Source of the DNA: DASVTU01 sp036387415 | GTDB taxonomy: Bacteria > Acidobacteriota > Blastocatellia > Pyrinomonadales > Pyrinomonadaceae | NCBI GenBank assembly: GCA_036387415.1 | Contig: DASVTU010000022.1 | Span: forward strand, 112,173 to 176,172 | DNA: 64,000 nt | Reading direction: 5' to 3' | In this document: positions 1 to 8,157 of the stretch, piece after piece | How the letters are laid out: each line of letters starts with the position of its first letter | Numbering within the stretch: the stretch's first letter is position 1 | Position numbers and translations under genes: made by a program | Notes under the pieces: generated by a model | Database searches by the model: none | The model's input: the letters and a program-made list of their open reading frames with translations, nothing else | Told to the model about the DNA's origin: nothing

Positions 1-1488
1 CGCCAACTCCTCGAAGCCGAGAACGACCGCAAACTCCAAGAGGCCACCTACCGCGCCGCGCTCAACCCGAAGGCGTCTGCGGCTCTCGCGGAGAGTTCCA
101 GCAAGGCCATCGGCGACGTAGAGAGCGAACTCAAAAAGTTGCGGCAGCAACGCGCGCAGTTGACCGTCAAATACACCAACGAGTTTCCGGCGGTGGTCGA
201 AATCGACAGCCAGATTGCCGAGTTGGAGAGGCAGGCCAAAGAGAGTCGCGGCGCGGCGCAGGGGACGACGACCACCAATCTTGAGACGCGTTACCGTCAA
301 GCACTCGCCCGCGAGCAATCGCTGCGCGCCTCGCTCGAACGTCAACGCGGCGAAACTTTGAAGCAGAACGATGCGGGCATCAACTATCGCATTCTTGAAC
401 AAGAGATTGAAACCAACACCGGATTGCTCGAAGGTCTTTCGCAACGCTCGCGCGAAAACGACGTGGTGCTCGCCGGAACGCCCAACAACATCTCCATCAT
501 CGACTACGCGCTCGCGCCCGACTTTCCCGTCGGGCCAAAGCGCAAGCAGGGTGTCATGCTCGCGTTTCTTTTGTCGCTCGCCTTCGGCATCGGCCTCGCG
601 CTCTTTCTCGAATACTTGAACGACACCGTGCGTTCGTCGGACGACGTGGAGCGTCTGCTGCGTCTGCCCGCGTTGTCTGTGATTCCGTCGGCGGGTGGAT
701 TGGGCGCGATGCGTCGTTGGTTGCCGTCGCCGGGCGCGTTGCAACGTCGTGGCGCGGGTGGCGGAAGCGGCTTCGACAATCCCGAACTACTCTTGAACGC
801 CGACATGCGCTCGCCGCTCGCAGAGGCTTATCGACACCTGCGTACGTCGGTCTTGCTCTCGCGCGCAGGACAGCCGCCGCGCACGTTGCTCGTCTCTTCG
901 AGTCTGCCTGGCGAAGGCAAGACGACGACGAGCGTCAACACCGCCATCACGCTCGCGCAGACGGGCGCACGCGTCTGCATCGTCGATGCCGACATGCGAC
1001 GCCCGCGCCTGCATCGCATCTTCGGCGAAGGCAACACCCACGGCCTCAGCACGATTCTCTCCAACAGCATGACCGACGAGGAGATGCTCGGCCTCGTCCG
1101 CCACAACGAGGCGAGCAAAGTAGACCTCCTGACCTCCGGCCCCGTCTCGCCGAATCCGGCGGAACTTCTCGGCTCCGAACAGATGCGCCGCCTCATCGCC
1201 ACGCTCGAAGCCAACTACACGCACGTTATCATCGACTCGCCGCCCATCGTCCCATTCACCGACAGCGTACTCATCTCGAAGATGGTGGACGGCGTGCTGC
1301 TCATCGTGCACGGGGGCAAAAGCTCGCGCACCATTGTGCGTCGTTCGTCGCAAATCCTGAACGAAGTCGGAGCCAAAGTGCTCGGCGTGGTACTCAACAA
1401 CGTCAACCTTCACAGGGAAGACTACTACTACTACCAGCACTATCACACCAACTACTCGTCCGAGACCAACGCCGAACAACCAAGCTGA
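1..1488 (+). CDS. Wzz/BY-kinase: polysaccharide chain-length regulator with cytoplasmic tyrosine autokinase (5' end outside window)
   Basis: The reading frame is open from base 1, so the start lies upstream; 495 residues are visible. The visible N-terminal part is a coiled-coil periplasmic Wzz/GNVR-type region. A proline-containing stretch (PVGPKRK) and a membrane helix at about residues 184-206 follow. The cytoplasmic kinase has a Walker A (GEGKTT, about 304-309), a Walker A' (VDADMRRPR, 328-336), a Walker B (IIDSPP, about 410) and a tyrosine cluster at the tail (Tyr 475-478, 481, 485). In this family the kinase autophosphorylates the tyrosine cluster, and the cycle controls polymerisation and export of exopolysaccharide. 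It heads the long plus-strand polysaccharide locus. A partner phosphatase and a Wza-type exporter are not in the window and may lie upstream. Confidence 0.93.
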   Translation, partial: RQLLEAENDRKLQEATYRAALNPKASAALAESSSKAIGDVESELKKLRQQRAQLTVKYTNEFPAVVEIDSQIAELERQAKESRGAAQGTTTTNLETRYRQALAREQSLRASLERQRGETLKQNDAGINYRILEQEIETNTGLLEGLSQRSRENDVVLAGTPNNISIIDYALAPDFPVGPKRKQGVMLAFLLSLAFGIGLALFLEYLNDTVRSSDDVERLLRLPALSVIPSAGGLGAMRRWLPSPGALQRRGAGGGSGFDNPELLLNADMRSPLAEAYRHLRTSVLLSRAGQPPRTLLVSSSLPGEGKTTTSVNTAITLAQTGARVCIVDADMRRPRLHRIFGEGNTHGLSTILSNSMTDEEMLGLVRHNEASKVDLLTSGPVSPNPAELLGSEQMRRLIATLEANYTHVIIDSPPIVPFTDSVLISKMVDGVLLIVHGGKSSRTIVRRSSQILNEVGAKVLGVVLNNVNLHREDYYYYQHYHTNYSSETNAEQPS

Positions 1489-1489
1489 T

Positions 1490-1580
1490 AAGGAAGCATG
1501 AAAAGTAAAAATGAAAAAGGATGAGTCGCGGCTCCGCGCGCTCGTCCGTTTTACACTTTTCATTTTTCATTCATCTTATG
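1490..1580. repeat. Imperfect inverted repeat at the kinase/WecA junction
   Basis: A purine-rich arm (about 1490-1525, with the core AAAAGTAAAAATGAAAAAGG) is mirrored by a pyrimidine-rich arm (about 1549-1575, TTTTACACTTTTCATTTTTC) around a GC-rich loop. The arms match imperfectly over roughly 30 bp. The repeat fills the whole gap between the kinase stop and the next start codon at 1578. There is no T-run typical of a terminator, and the operon continues. It belongs to a set of junction hairpins in this window that differ in sequence but share this architecture. Confidence 0.7.
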
Positions 1581-3251
1581 AATACCTATTTTGCGCTCTT
1601 TCTTATTGCCACCGTGGCGTCGATTGCGTTGACGCCGATTGTGCGGCGCGTCTGTGAGCGCGTCGGCTGGCTCGACCGTCCGGGCGGCGCGGGCGACGGA
1701 GGGCGACGCGTCCATCGCAAGGCCGTGCCGCGACTCGGCGGCCTCGCCGTCTTTCTCTCCGTGCTCGCCGCGCTCTCTTCGCTTTCGTTCATCGACAACT
1801 TGATTACGCAATCGCTTCGCACGAACGCAGCGGCGTTGTTCGTCGCTCTTGTGCCCGCGACGCTCGTCCTCGTCTTCGGCGTCTACGACGACTTGCGTGG
1901 CGCAAATGCACGCGCGAAGTTCACCGCGCTCGGCATCAGCAGCGCACTCTTTTACGCGCTTGGCGGACGCATCGAAGTTCTCTCCGTGCCGCTCGTCGGG
2001 ACGGTCGAACTGCCTCTCGTCGTCTCGTTCGTCGTGACGGTGGTTTGGATGGTGGGCGTCGCCAACGCTTTCAACTTGATTGACGGGGTAGACGGGCTGG
2101 CGGCGGGCGCGGCGCTCTTTGCGTCGCTCGTCATGCTGGTGGTCGCGCTCATGCTCGGTCAGACGTTGGTGGCGGTGGTGGCCTGCGCGTTGTGCGGGGC
2201 GCTGGTCGGATTCCTGCGCTACAACTTCAATCCCGCTTCCATCTTTCTGGGCGATTCGGGCGCGTTGTTCGTCGGCTTCATGCTCGCGGCGATGAGCGTG
2301 GGCGGCGCGCAGAAGGCTTCGACCGCCGTCGCGGTGGCGATTCCTCTGCTGGCCTTCGGCGTCCCCGTCGTCGATACGGGCTTCACGCTGGTGCGTCGCT
2401 TCCTGAGCGGCAAACCCCTCTTCGAGGGCGACCGCGAGCACATACATCACATGCTCTTGGCGCGTGGTTGGTCGCAGCGACGCGTCGCGTGCGTGCTCTA
2501 CGGCGTGTCGGCGCTGTTCGGCATGGCCGCGCTCCTGCTCGTCAACGATGCGGGTCGCGCGACGGGCTTGATGCTCTTTATCGTCGGCGCGGCGGTGGTG
2601 CTCGCAGTAGGTCGCCTGCGTTATCACGAAGTTGACGAAATCCGCGCGAGCATGAAACGAAACTTCGGCGAGCGACGCGTGCGCGCGGCCAATAATATTC
2701 GCGTGCGTCGCGCGAGCCGCGCAGTGTCGGAAGCGACGAGTCTGTCGGAACTGTTCGGCGCGATGAGCGAGTTGCTTGAGTTCGGCGAGTTTGTCTACGC
2801 GAAGGTGCAACTCGGCGACGGCAACGGCGCGAGTGCGCGGATGGTCAACTCGCTGGCGCGCGAAGCGGCGACACGACGACTGCGCGGCGTCTCTTTGCAG
2901 GGCGGCGTGGTCCGCTGGTCTTGGGAGCGCGGCGACATCGACGCGGCGGAGGTCATCTCGTCGCGTCGTTTCTGGACGCTCCGGCTACCGCTCTCCACCG
3001 CGAACGGCGATTGGGGTTACGTCAATCTCTATCGCGGCTGCGATGCCGATGCGCTCCTGCTCAACATCGACTATCTCTGCAATCTCTTTCAACGCGAAAT
3101 GGCCGGAGCCGCCGAACGCATCCTGAGCAACGCCGACGACCCGCGCGCAGACGCGCGGATTGCGGATTGCGGAATTCGGATTGCGGATTCAAAAACATCT
3201 CGCCATTCATCAATCCGCAATCCGCAATCCCCAATCCGCAATTCTTTATGA
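1578..3251 (+). CDS. WecA/MraY-family undecaprenyl-phosphate sugar-1-phosphate transferase with long C-terminal extension
   Basis: This 557-residue membrane protein belongs to the PNPT family, which transfers a sugar-1-phosphate (commonly GlcNAc-1-P) to undecaprenyl phosphate to start repeat-unit assembly at the inner membrane. Visible landmarks are the Asp pair at 104-105 (DDLRG), NLIDGVDGL at 166-174, GDSG near 225-228 and the late HIHH motif. I chose the ATG at 1578, directly after the junction hairpin, because it begins a hydrophobic helix; an open frame continues upstream to 1521. About 220 residues follow the membrane core, more than a plain WecA has, and I do not recognise that domain. 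The last ~35 codons are read from an inverted repeat. The stop overlaps the next start as ATGA. Confidence 0.88.
   Translation: MNTYFALFLIATVASIALTPIVRRVCERVGWLDRPGGAGDGGRRVHRKAVPRLGGLAVFLSVLAALSSLSFIDNLITQSLRTNAAALFVALVPATLVLVFGVYDDLRGANARAKFTALGISSALFYALGGRIEVLSVPLVGTVELPLVVSFVVTVVWMVGVANAFNLIDGVDGLAAGAALFASLVMLVVALMLGQTLVAVVACALCGALVGFLRYNFNPASIFLGDSGALFVGFMLAAMSVGGAQKASTAVAVAIPLLAFGVPVVDTGFTLVRRFLSGKPLFEGDREHIHHMLLARGWSQRRVACVLYGVSALFGMAALLLVNDAGRATGLMLFIVGAAVVLAVGRLRYHEVDEIRASMKRNFGERRVRAANNIRVRRASRAVSEATSLSELFGAMSELLEFGEFVYAKVQLGDGNGASARMVNSLAREAATRRLRGVSLQGGVVRWSWERGDIDAAEVISSRRFWTLRLPLSTANGDWGYVNLYRGCDADALLLNIDYLCNLFQREMAGAAERILSNADDPRADARIADCGIRIADSKTSRHSSIRNPQSPIRNSL
3154..3244. repeat. 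Inverted repeat of ATTGCGG-type units, translated as the WecA tail
   Basis: The left arm (3154-3190) is built from repeats of GCGGATTGCGGATT. The right arm (about 3211-3244) carries the complementary CAATCCGCAATCCGC units, giving a stem of about 33 bp with a few mismatches and a ~20-nt loop. The repeat lies inside the 3' end of the WecA-like gene, contributes its last codons, and ends four bases before the ATGA overlap with the next gene. Confidence 0.8.
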
Positions 3252-5791
3252 AGGTTGTTTTTCTTAATTCGACGGGGCAACTCGGCGGGGCGGAGAATGT
3301 TTTGCTCGACGTGTTGGCGAGCCTCTGTGCGGCGCGTCCGGCGTGGTCGCTGCATCTGATTGCGGCGGCTGATGGATTGCTCGTCGAACGCGCACGCGCA
3401 CACGGAATCACGACGACCGTCTTGCCTTTTCCGCAGACGCTCGCCCGACTCGGCGACGCCGGAGCGGGCGGCCCCGCAGGACAGAGTGTGAAACGCGCTA
3501 CGCTTGCGCGACGTTTCTGTGAGTCGCTTCCGGCGACCGCGCGTTACCTGCGCGATTTGCGACGCACGCTCCGAAGACTCGACCCCGACGTGATTCACAC
3601 CAACGGCCTCAAGATGCACGCGCTCGGCGCATGGGCGCAGACGCCGCGCGCCTCCGTCCTCTGGCACATCCATGATTACGTAGGAAGTCGCCCGTTCGCG
3701 TCGCGGGTGCTGCGCGCGTCGGCGCGCGGGTGCGCGGCGGTGGTCGCCAATTCCGAAAGCGTCGCAGCGGACGTGCGCGCGGTGTTGATGGGCAAGGGGC
3801 TGGATGTGTGGGCTATGCACAACGCCGTCAACGTGGAACGCTTCGCGCCGGACGGCAACCGGATTGACCTTGATGCGTTGTCGGGATTGCCACCCGCCGC
3901 GCCGGGGACTGTGCGCGTCGGACTCGTTGCCACGCTCGCGCGCTGGAAGGGTCACGACACCTTTCTGCGTGCGTTGTCGTTGCTGCCGACTGATTCGCCC
4001 GTGCGCGGCTACGTCGCGGGCGACGCGCTTTACCAGACCGACGGCAGCCAGTATGCCCTCGAAGAGTTGCGTCGCATGGCCGACGATTTGGGCGTTGCGG
4101 GGCGCGTCGGCTTCACGGGTTTCGTTGAAGATGCGGCATCGGTCATGCGTGCGCTCGACGTAGTGGTGCACGCGAGTACGGAGCCGGAACCCTTCGGGCT
4201 GGTCATCGCGGAGGCGATGGCGTGCGGTCGCGCGGTTGTCGCAAGCAACGCGGGCGGCGCGGCGGAGTTCATCCGCACAGGCGAAAACGCGCTCGGCCAT
4301 GCACCCGGCGACGCCGCAGGTCTCGCCGCACGCATCTCGCAACTGGCACACGACGCACACCTACGCGCCGCGCTCGGTCGCGCAGGTCGCTCCACCGCGC
4401 TCCAACGCTTCGACCGCACACGGCTCGCCGCCCAACTGATTCCAGTCTATGAAGAATTGCGGAGTGCGGAGTGCGGAGTGCGGATTGCCGGAACGGAAGC
4501 GACGACGGGCGATGCTCCTCCTCATCAATCTACAATTTCAAATTTGCCATCCGAATCTACAAATCCGACTTTATCTACAAATACGACTCAGGCATCCGCA
4601 TTCGACATCTCTGCGACATTCAATCCGCACTCCGCACTCCGCACTCCGCAATCAGTATGTCCGCAATCCGCAATTCTCAAGGTGTTGCATGTTCATAGTG
4701 GGAATTTGTATGGCGGGGTCGAGACGATGTTGGCGACACTGGCGCGTGAGCGCGGGTTGTGTCCGGAGTTGGAGCCGCGTTTCGCGCTTTGCTTCGAGGG
4801 ACGCTTGAGGGATGAATTGGCGGCGACGGGTGCGCGCGTCGATGTGCTCGGAGCGGTGCGTGTGCGTCGTCCGGCGAGCGTGTTGCGTGCGCGGCGTGCG
4901 CTTGTACGTATGCTCGCAGAAGAATCTCCTGACGTGTTGGTCTGTCATTCGGCATGGACAGCGGCGGTCTTCGGCGCGTCGCTGCGCGCGTCGCGCGTGC
5001 CGCTCGTTTTCTGGATGCACGCGCCCGCCAGCGGCACGCATTGGCTCGAACGCCTCGCGCGACGGACGACGCCCGCGCTCGTCATCTGCAACAGTCGTTG
5101 GACGGCAGAATCCGTCGTGCGTCTCTATCCGCGCGTGCAGACGGAGGTCGTCTACTGTCCCGTTTCCACGACGGACGCTTCGGCGCATATCTCGCATGAC
5201 GAACGCGCGGCGGTGCGTGCAGAACTCGACACGCCGGAGAGCGCGACTGTCATCGTGCAGGTCGGTCGCATGGAATCGCTCAAGGGACACGCCGTGCATC
5301 TCGAAGCTCTCGGCATGTTGCGCGACGTGCCCGGTTGGTTCTGCTGGCAGATTGGCGGCGCGCAACGTCCTTCCGAGGTCGAATATGTCGAGAAACTAAA
5401 GAGACTCGCGGCGCGACTCGGCATCTCCGAACGCATACGCTTTTCCGGCGAACGCGCCGATGTAGGACGACTGCTCGCCGCCGCAGACATCTACTGCCAG
5501 CCCAACGTCGCGCCTGAATCCTTTGGTCTCACCTTCGCGGAGGCGTTGCGGGCGCGTCTGCCCGTCGTCACGACCGCCATCGGCGGCGCGCGGGAAATCG
5601 TCAATGACACCTGCGGCGTCCTCGTCCCCGACGGCGACCCACGCGCACTGGCTGCATCTTTGCGAACGCTCCTCGACGACGCGACGCTGCGCCACCAACT
5701 CGGCTCGCACGGCCCCGCGCGTGCGCGTGAACTGTGCGAACCCTCTGCTCGATTGAAGCAACTCAATCAATTGTTCAGCAGTATTTGTTAA
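3248..5791 (+). CDS. Two GT4 glycosyltransferase modules in one open frame (tandem fusion through a repeat)
   Basis: The 847-codon frame encodes two complete GT-B glycosyltransferases. Module 1 covers about residues 1-405 (opens MKVVFLNSTGQLGGAEN; GT4 signature EPFGLVIAEAMACG). Module 2 covers about 478-847 (LHVHSGNLYGGVETML; PESFGLTFAEALRARLP). The ~70-residue linker is low complexity and is read straight from an inverted repeat at 4454-4677. Each module would add one sugar to the lipid-linked repeat unit on the cytoplasmic face. Two readings are possible: a real bifunctional protein, or two genes whose frame has stayed open, with the second starting at GTG 4682 (369 residues). The start at 3248 overlaps the WecA stop (ATGA). 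Confidence 0.85.
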   Translation: MKVVFLNSTGQLGGAENVLLDVLASLCAARPAWSLHLIAAADGLLVERARAHGITTTVLPFPQTLARLGDAGAGGPAGQSVKRATLARRFCESLPATARYLRDLRRTLRRLDPDVIHTNGLKMHALGAWAQTPRASVLWHIHDYVGSRPFASRVLRASARGCAAVVANSESVAADVRAVLMGKGLDVWAMHNAVNVERFAPDGNRIDLDALSGLPPAAPGTVRVGLVATLARWKGHDTFLRALSLLPTDSPVRGYVAGDALYQTDGSQYALEELRRMADDLGVAGRVGFTGFVEDAASVMRALDVVVHASTEPEPFGLVIAEAMACGRAVVASNAGGAAEFIRTGENALGHAPGDAAGLAARISQLAHDAHLRAALGRAGRSTALQRFDRTRLAAQLIPVYEELRSAECGVRIAGTEATTGDAPPHQSTISNLPSESTNPTLSTNTTQASAFDISATFNPHSALRTPQSVCPQSAILKVLHVHSGNLYGGVETMLATLARERGLCPELEPRFALCFEGRLRDELAATGARVDVLGAVRVRRPASVLRARRALVRMLAEESPDVLVCHSAWTAAVFGASLRASRVPLVFWMHAPASGTHWLERLARRTTPALVICNSRWTAESVVRLYPRVQTEVVYCPVSTTDASAHISHDERAAVRAELDTPESATVIVQVGRMESLKGHAVHLEALGMLRDVPGWFCWQIGGAQRPSEVEYVEKLKRLAARLGISERIRFSGERADVGRLLAAADIYCQPNVAPESFGLTFAEALRARLPVVTTAIGGAREIVNDTCGVLVPDGDPRALAASLRTLLDDATLRHQLGSHGPARARELCEPSARLKQLNQLFSSIC
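4454..4677. repeat. Long inverted repeat between the two glycosyltransferase modules
   Basis: The left arm (4454-4491) has tandem GGAGTGC units followed by GGATTGCCGG. The right arm (4621-4677) has tandem CCGCACT units and CCGCAATCC. The arms are complementary with mismatches. The ~130-bp centre is AT-richer than its surroundings and contains repeated AATCTACAA-like words. The whole element stays open in the glycosyltransferase frame. Confidence 0.78.
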
Positions 5792-5794
5792 AGG

Positions 5795-6745
5795 ATGAGA
5801 GGCGACGTGTTTGAAATCGAAACCGACGCGGCGCCCGCGTGGGTGAATCTGAGCAGACGTGGTATCCGGCTCTTGCCGAGAGGCCGCTATCCGCTGATGA
5901 AGTGGTTGTGTCGCACGCGCGTCGCGCCCTTCGACGTATCGCTCGGCGTTACTAACGACCGTATCCGTTTCATCTGCGATTTGCGTGACGACATCGCGCG
6001 TGAAGCCTGTTTTATGGGCTATTACGAACCGCAGGAGACGGCGCTTGTGCGTCACCTGCTTCGTCCGGGCATGTGTTTCGTAGATGTCGGAGCAAATTGG
6101 GGATACTTTACTCTGTTGGCTGCCGATTTGGTTGGTAAGCATGGCCGCATCCTCGCTATCGAGCCGCACCCGATGCTCTTTAGTCTTCTTGAAAGAAACA
6201 TCTCGAAAAACATGCTACCGCACGTTACGGCTTTGAGCGTGGCTGTGGCAGACCGTGAGGGCGAAATGAATCTCGCGGGATTCAGAGACGAGGATGCGAA
6301 CTCCGGTACGAGCCGTCTCACTCACGCTCCTTCCTCGACGGTGCCGAATTTTCGCGTCGCTACGCGGCTTCTTGAGCCGCTTTTGGACGAGTACGGAGCC
6401 CGCGAGGTAGACCTCATCAAAATCGACATCGAAGGCGCAGAAGGATTGGTGCTGGCGACGATGAGCGAGGGACTGCGGCGCGCTCACTACAAACATATTC
6501 TTCTGGAATTGCATCCGGCAGCGTTGGCGGAACAGGGGACTTCGCCGCGAGCCATCATCGAACATGTCCTGAGCTTTGGTTATTCAGCATGGCGGCTCGA
6601 CCATTCGGCGGAAGCCTTTCGTCGCGCTGCATACAACCTGCCGCAATCGCCGCAGGAGTTTCTCTCCCCGCTTAATCTTGAAGCGCCGTTCGACGTTTGG
6701 CCGCACGTGTTGTTGGTCGCGCCGGACGTTTCAGTATCTTGGTGA
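5795..6745 (+). CDS. FkbM family SAM-dependent methyltransferase
   Basis: The protein has 316 residues, a normal FkbM length. Motif I for SAM binding is VDVGANWGYF at 96-105, and the FkbM-typical KIDIEGAEG lies near residue 210. FkbM enzymes in polysaccharide loci usually O-methylate a sugar hydroxyl in the repeat unit. The gene starts 3 nt after the double glycosyltransferase and ends 12 nt before the ligase gene, so it is inside the operon. The acceptor sugar cannot be read from sequence. Confidence 0.9.
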   Translation: MRGDVFEIETDAAPAWVNLSRRGIRLLPRGRYPLMKWLCRTRVAPFDVSLGVTNDRIRFICDLRDDIAREACFMGYYEPQETALVRHLLRPGMCFVDVGANWGYFTLLAADLVGKHGRILAIEPHPMLFSLLERNISKNMLPHVTALSVAVADREGEMNLAGFRDEDANSGTSRLTHAPSSTVPNFRVATRLLEPLLDEYGAREVDLIKIDIEGAEGLVLATMSEGLRRAHYKHILLELHPAALAEQGTSPRAIIEHVLSFGYSAWRLDHSAEAFRRAAYNLPQSPQEFLSPLNLEAPFDVWPHVLLVAPDVSVSW

Positions 6746-6757
6746 GTTGAAGAGCAG

Positions 6758-8131
6758 ATGACATCAGCTATCCTTTGCATCGCAGCTTTCGCCTTCGCTT
6801 ACATCGGTGGGAGGCGTTCGCTCGTCGCGGGATTGGTGACGGTGATGTCGGTCGGTTATTTCTACGGCATCCTGCGCGCCAACCTGCCGGAGACCTATTC
6901 CCACTTTATCTTCGACGCCGCCGTGGTCGGGCTTTATGCGGCGCAGTTGTTCAGGAAGGGAAGCCGCGAGGGTGGACGACGAGACGAGTTGTTGAAGATT
7001 TGGGTCGGGGTTTTAATCGGGTGGCCGTTTCTGCTTTTCTTCGTGCCCGTGCAGGACTACGCGGTGCAACTCGTCGGATTACGCGGCAATGTCTTTTTAC
7101 TGCCGTTTATCCTGCTCGGCGCGCGTCTCAAAGCGAAGCAGATGTACAAGTTGGCGCTCGCGCTCGCGGTCTTGAATCTCATCGCGTTCGGCTTCGCGTG
7201 CGCGGAATTTACGCTCGGCGTCGAACGCTTCCTCCCGCAGAACGCGGTCACGGAGTTAATCTATAGGAGCGCGGTTGACGAAGACTACACGAACCCGAAC
7301 CGCTCCACCGCGCTCCGCATCCCCGCGACGTTCACGGGCGCACACGCCTTCGCCGGAGCGTTGGTGCTGACGCTGCCTATCCTGTTCGGCGCGTGGGCGC
7401 TGAGAAAGGAACGCGCGCCGTGGGAGAAGAATCTACTCAACGCGGCGATGGTGGCATCCATCCTCGGCGTGTTCATGGCCGCCGCGCGCAGTCCCGTCAT
7501 CATTCTCGCCATCATCATCGCCATGATTTTTCTGTCGGGTCGTTTGCGGGCGCAGGGGTGGGTGCTCTTTTTCGTGATGCTGGTGGGCATCAGTTGGATT
7601 GTGTCGAGCGAGGAACGTTTGCAGCGTTTCATGACGCTCAAGGATGTCGATTACGTGAGCGAGCGCATTCATTGGAGCGTCAACGAAAACTTCCTCGAAC
7701 TGATGTACGAATATCCTCTCGGCAACGGGCTCGGCGGCGGCGGAACCAGCATGCCTTACTTCCTGCAAGGCCGCGTCGCTGCGCCAACCTACTACATGGA
7801 GAATGAGTACGGGCGCATCGTGCTCGAACAGGGCGTGCTCGGCCTGTGCCTGTGGGCGGCCTTCATCGTGTGGGTCTTCGGACGCGGCGCGGTGCGGCGG
7901 TCTGACGAATGGCACACGGGGCGGCGTCTGCTCTGGGTGACGTGCGCGGCGTTTTTCGCTACGGGGATGATTGGCACGGGACTGCTCACGTCCATCCCCG
8001 GCACGGCGTTGTTGTTGTTGAGCGTCGGGTGGGTTGCGGTGCGACAACCGCGACACGTAGAAGAAACGTCGTCGGTCGCGGAGGCGCGCGGCGAGGGCGT
8101 CGAAGCGACTCTGGCGGAGCGTTATGTTTGA
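6758..8131 (+). CDS. O-antigen ligase/polymerase (Wzy/WaaL-like) membrane protein
   Basis: The product has 457 residues and is hydrophobic, with roughly ten membrane helices and one large loop (about residues 300-350, containing ERIHWSVNENFLELM and GNGLGGGGTSMPY). That layout fits the O-antigen ligase/Wzy superfamily. Such proteins polymerise or transfer lipid-linked glycans on the periplasmic side. A second family member lies at 24428, so one may polymerise and the other ligate; the sequence does not say which. The tail after the last helix is short and charged. Confidence 0.82.
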   Translation: MTSAILCIAAFAFAYIGGRRSLVAGLVTVMSVGYFYGILRANLPETYSHFIFDAAVVGLYAAQLFRKGSREGGRRDELLKIWVGVLIGWPFLLFFVPVQDYAVQLVGLRGNVFLLPFILLGARLKAKQMYKLALALAVLNLIAFGFACAEFTLGVERFLPQNAVTELIYRSAVDEDYTNPNRSTALRIPATFTGAHAFAGALVLTLPILFGAWALRKERAPWEKNLLNAAMVASILGVFMAAARSPVIILAIIIAMIFLSGRLRAQGWVLFFVMLVGISWIVSSEERLQRFMTLKDVDYVSERIHWSVNENFLELMYEYPLGNGLGGGGTSMPYFLQGRVAAPTYYMENEYGRIVLEQGVLGLCLWAAFIVWVFGRGAVRRSDEWHTGRRLLWVTCAAFFATGMIGTGLLTSIPGTALLLLSVGWVAVRQPRHVEETSSVAEARGEGVEATLAERYV

Positions 8132-8157
8132 GTCAATCATGTTCGAGTCGCGCAGCA

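Noticed and set aside
1560..2810. Minus-strand open frame of 416 codons opposite the WecA-like gene
   Set aside because: Composition is His/Arg/Glu-rich as expected from antisense of hydrophobic codons, with no family motifs.
3089..4360. A long minus-strand open frame (423 codons) opposite the first glycosyltransferase module
   Set aside because: It is a shadow of GC-rich codon bias on the plus strand. It has no recognisable domain, and the plus-strand frame has clear GT4 motifs.
3154..4677. CRISPR-like appearance of the repeated GCGGATT/GGAGTGC units
   Set aside because: The units are short tandem words within inverted arms. There are no regular direct repeats with unique spacers and no cas genes nearby.
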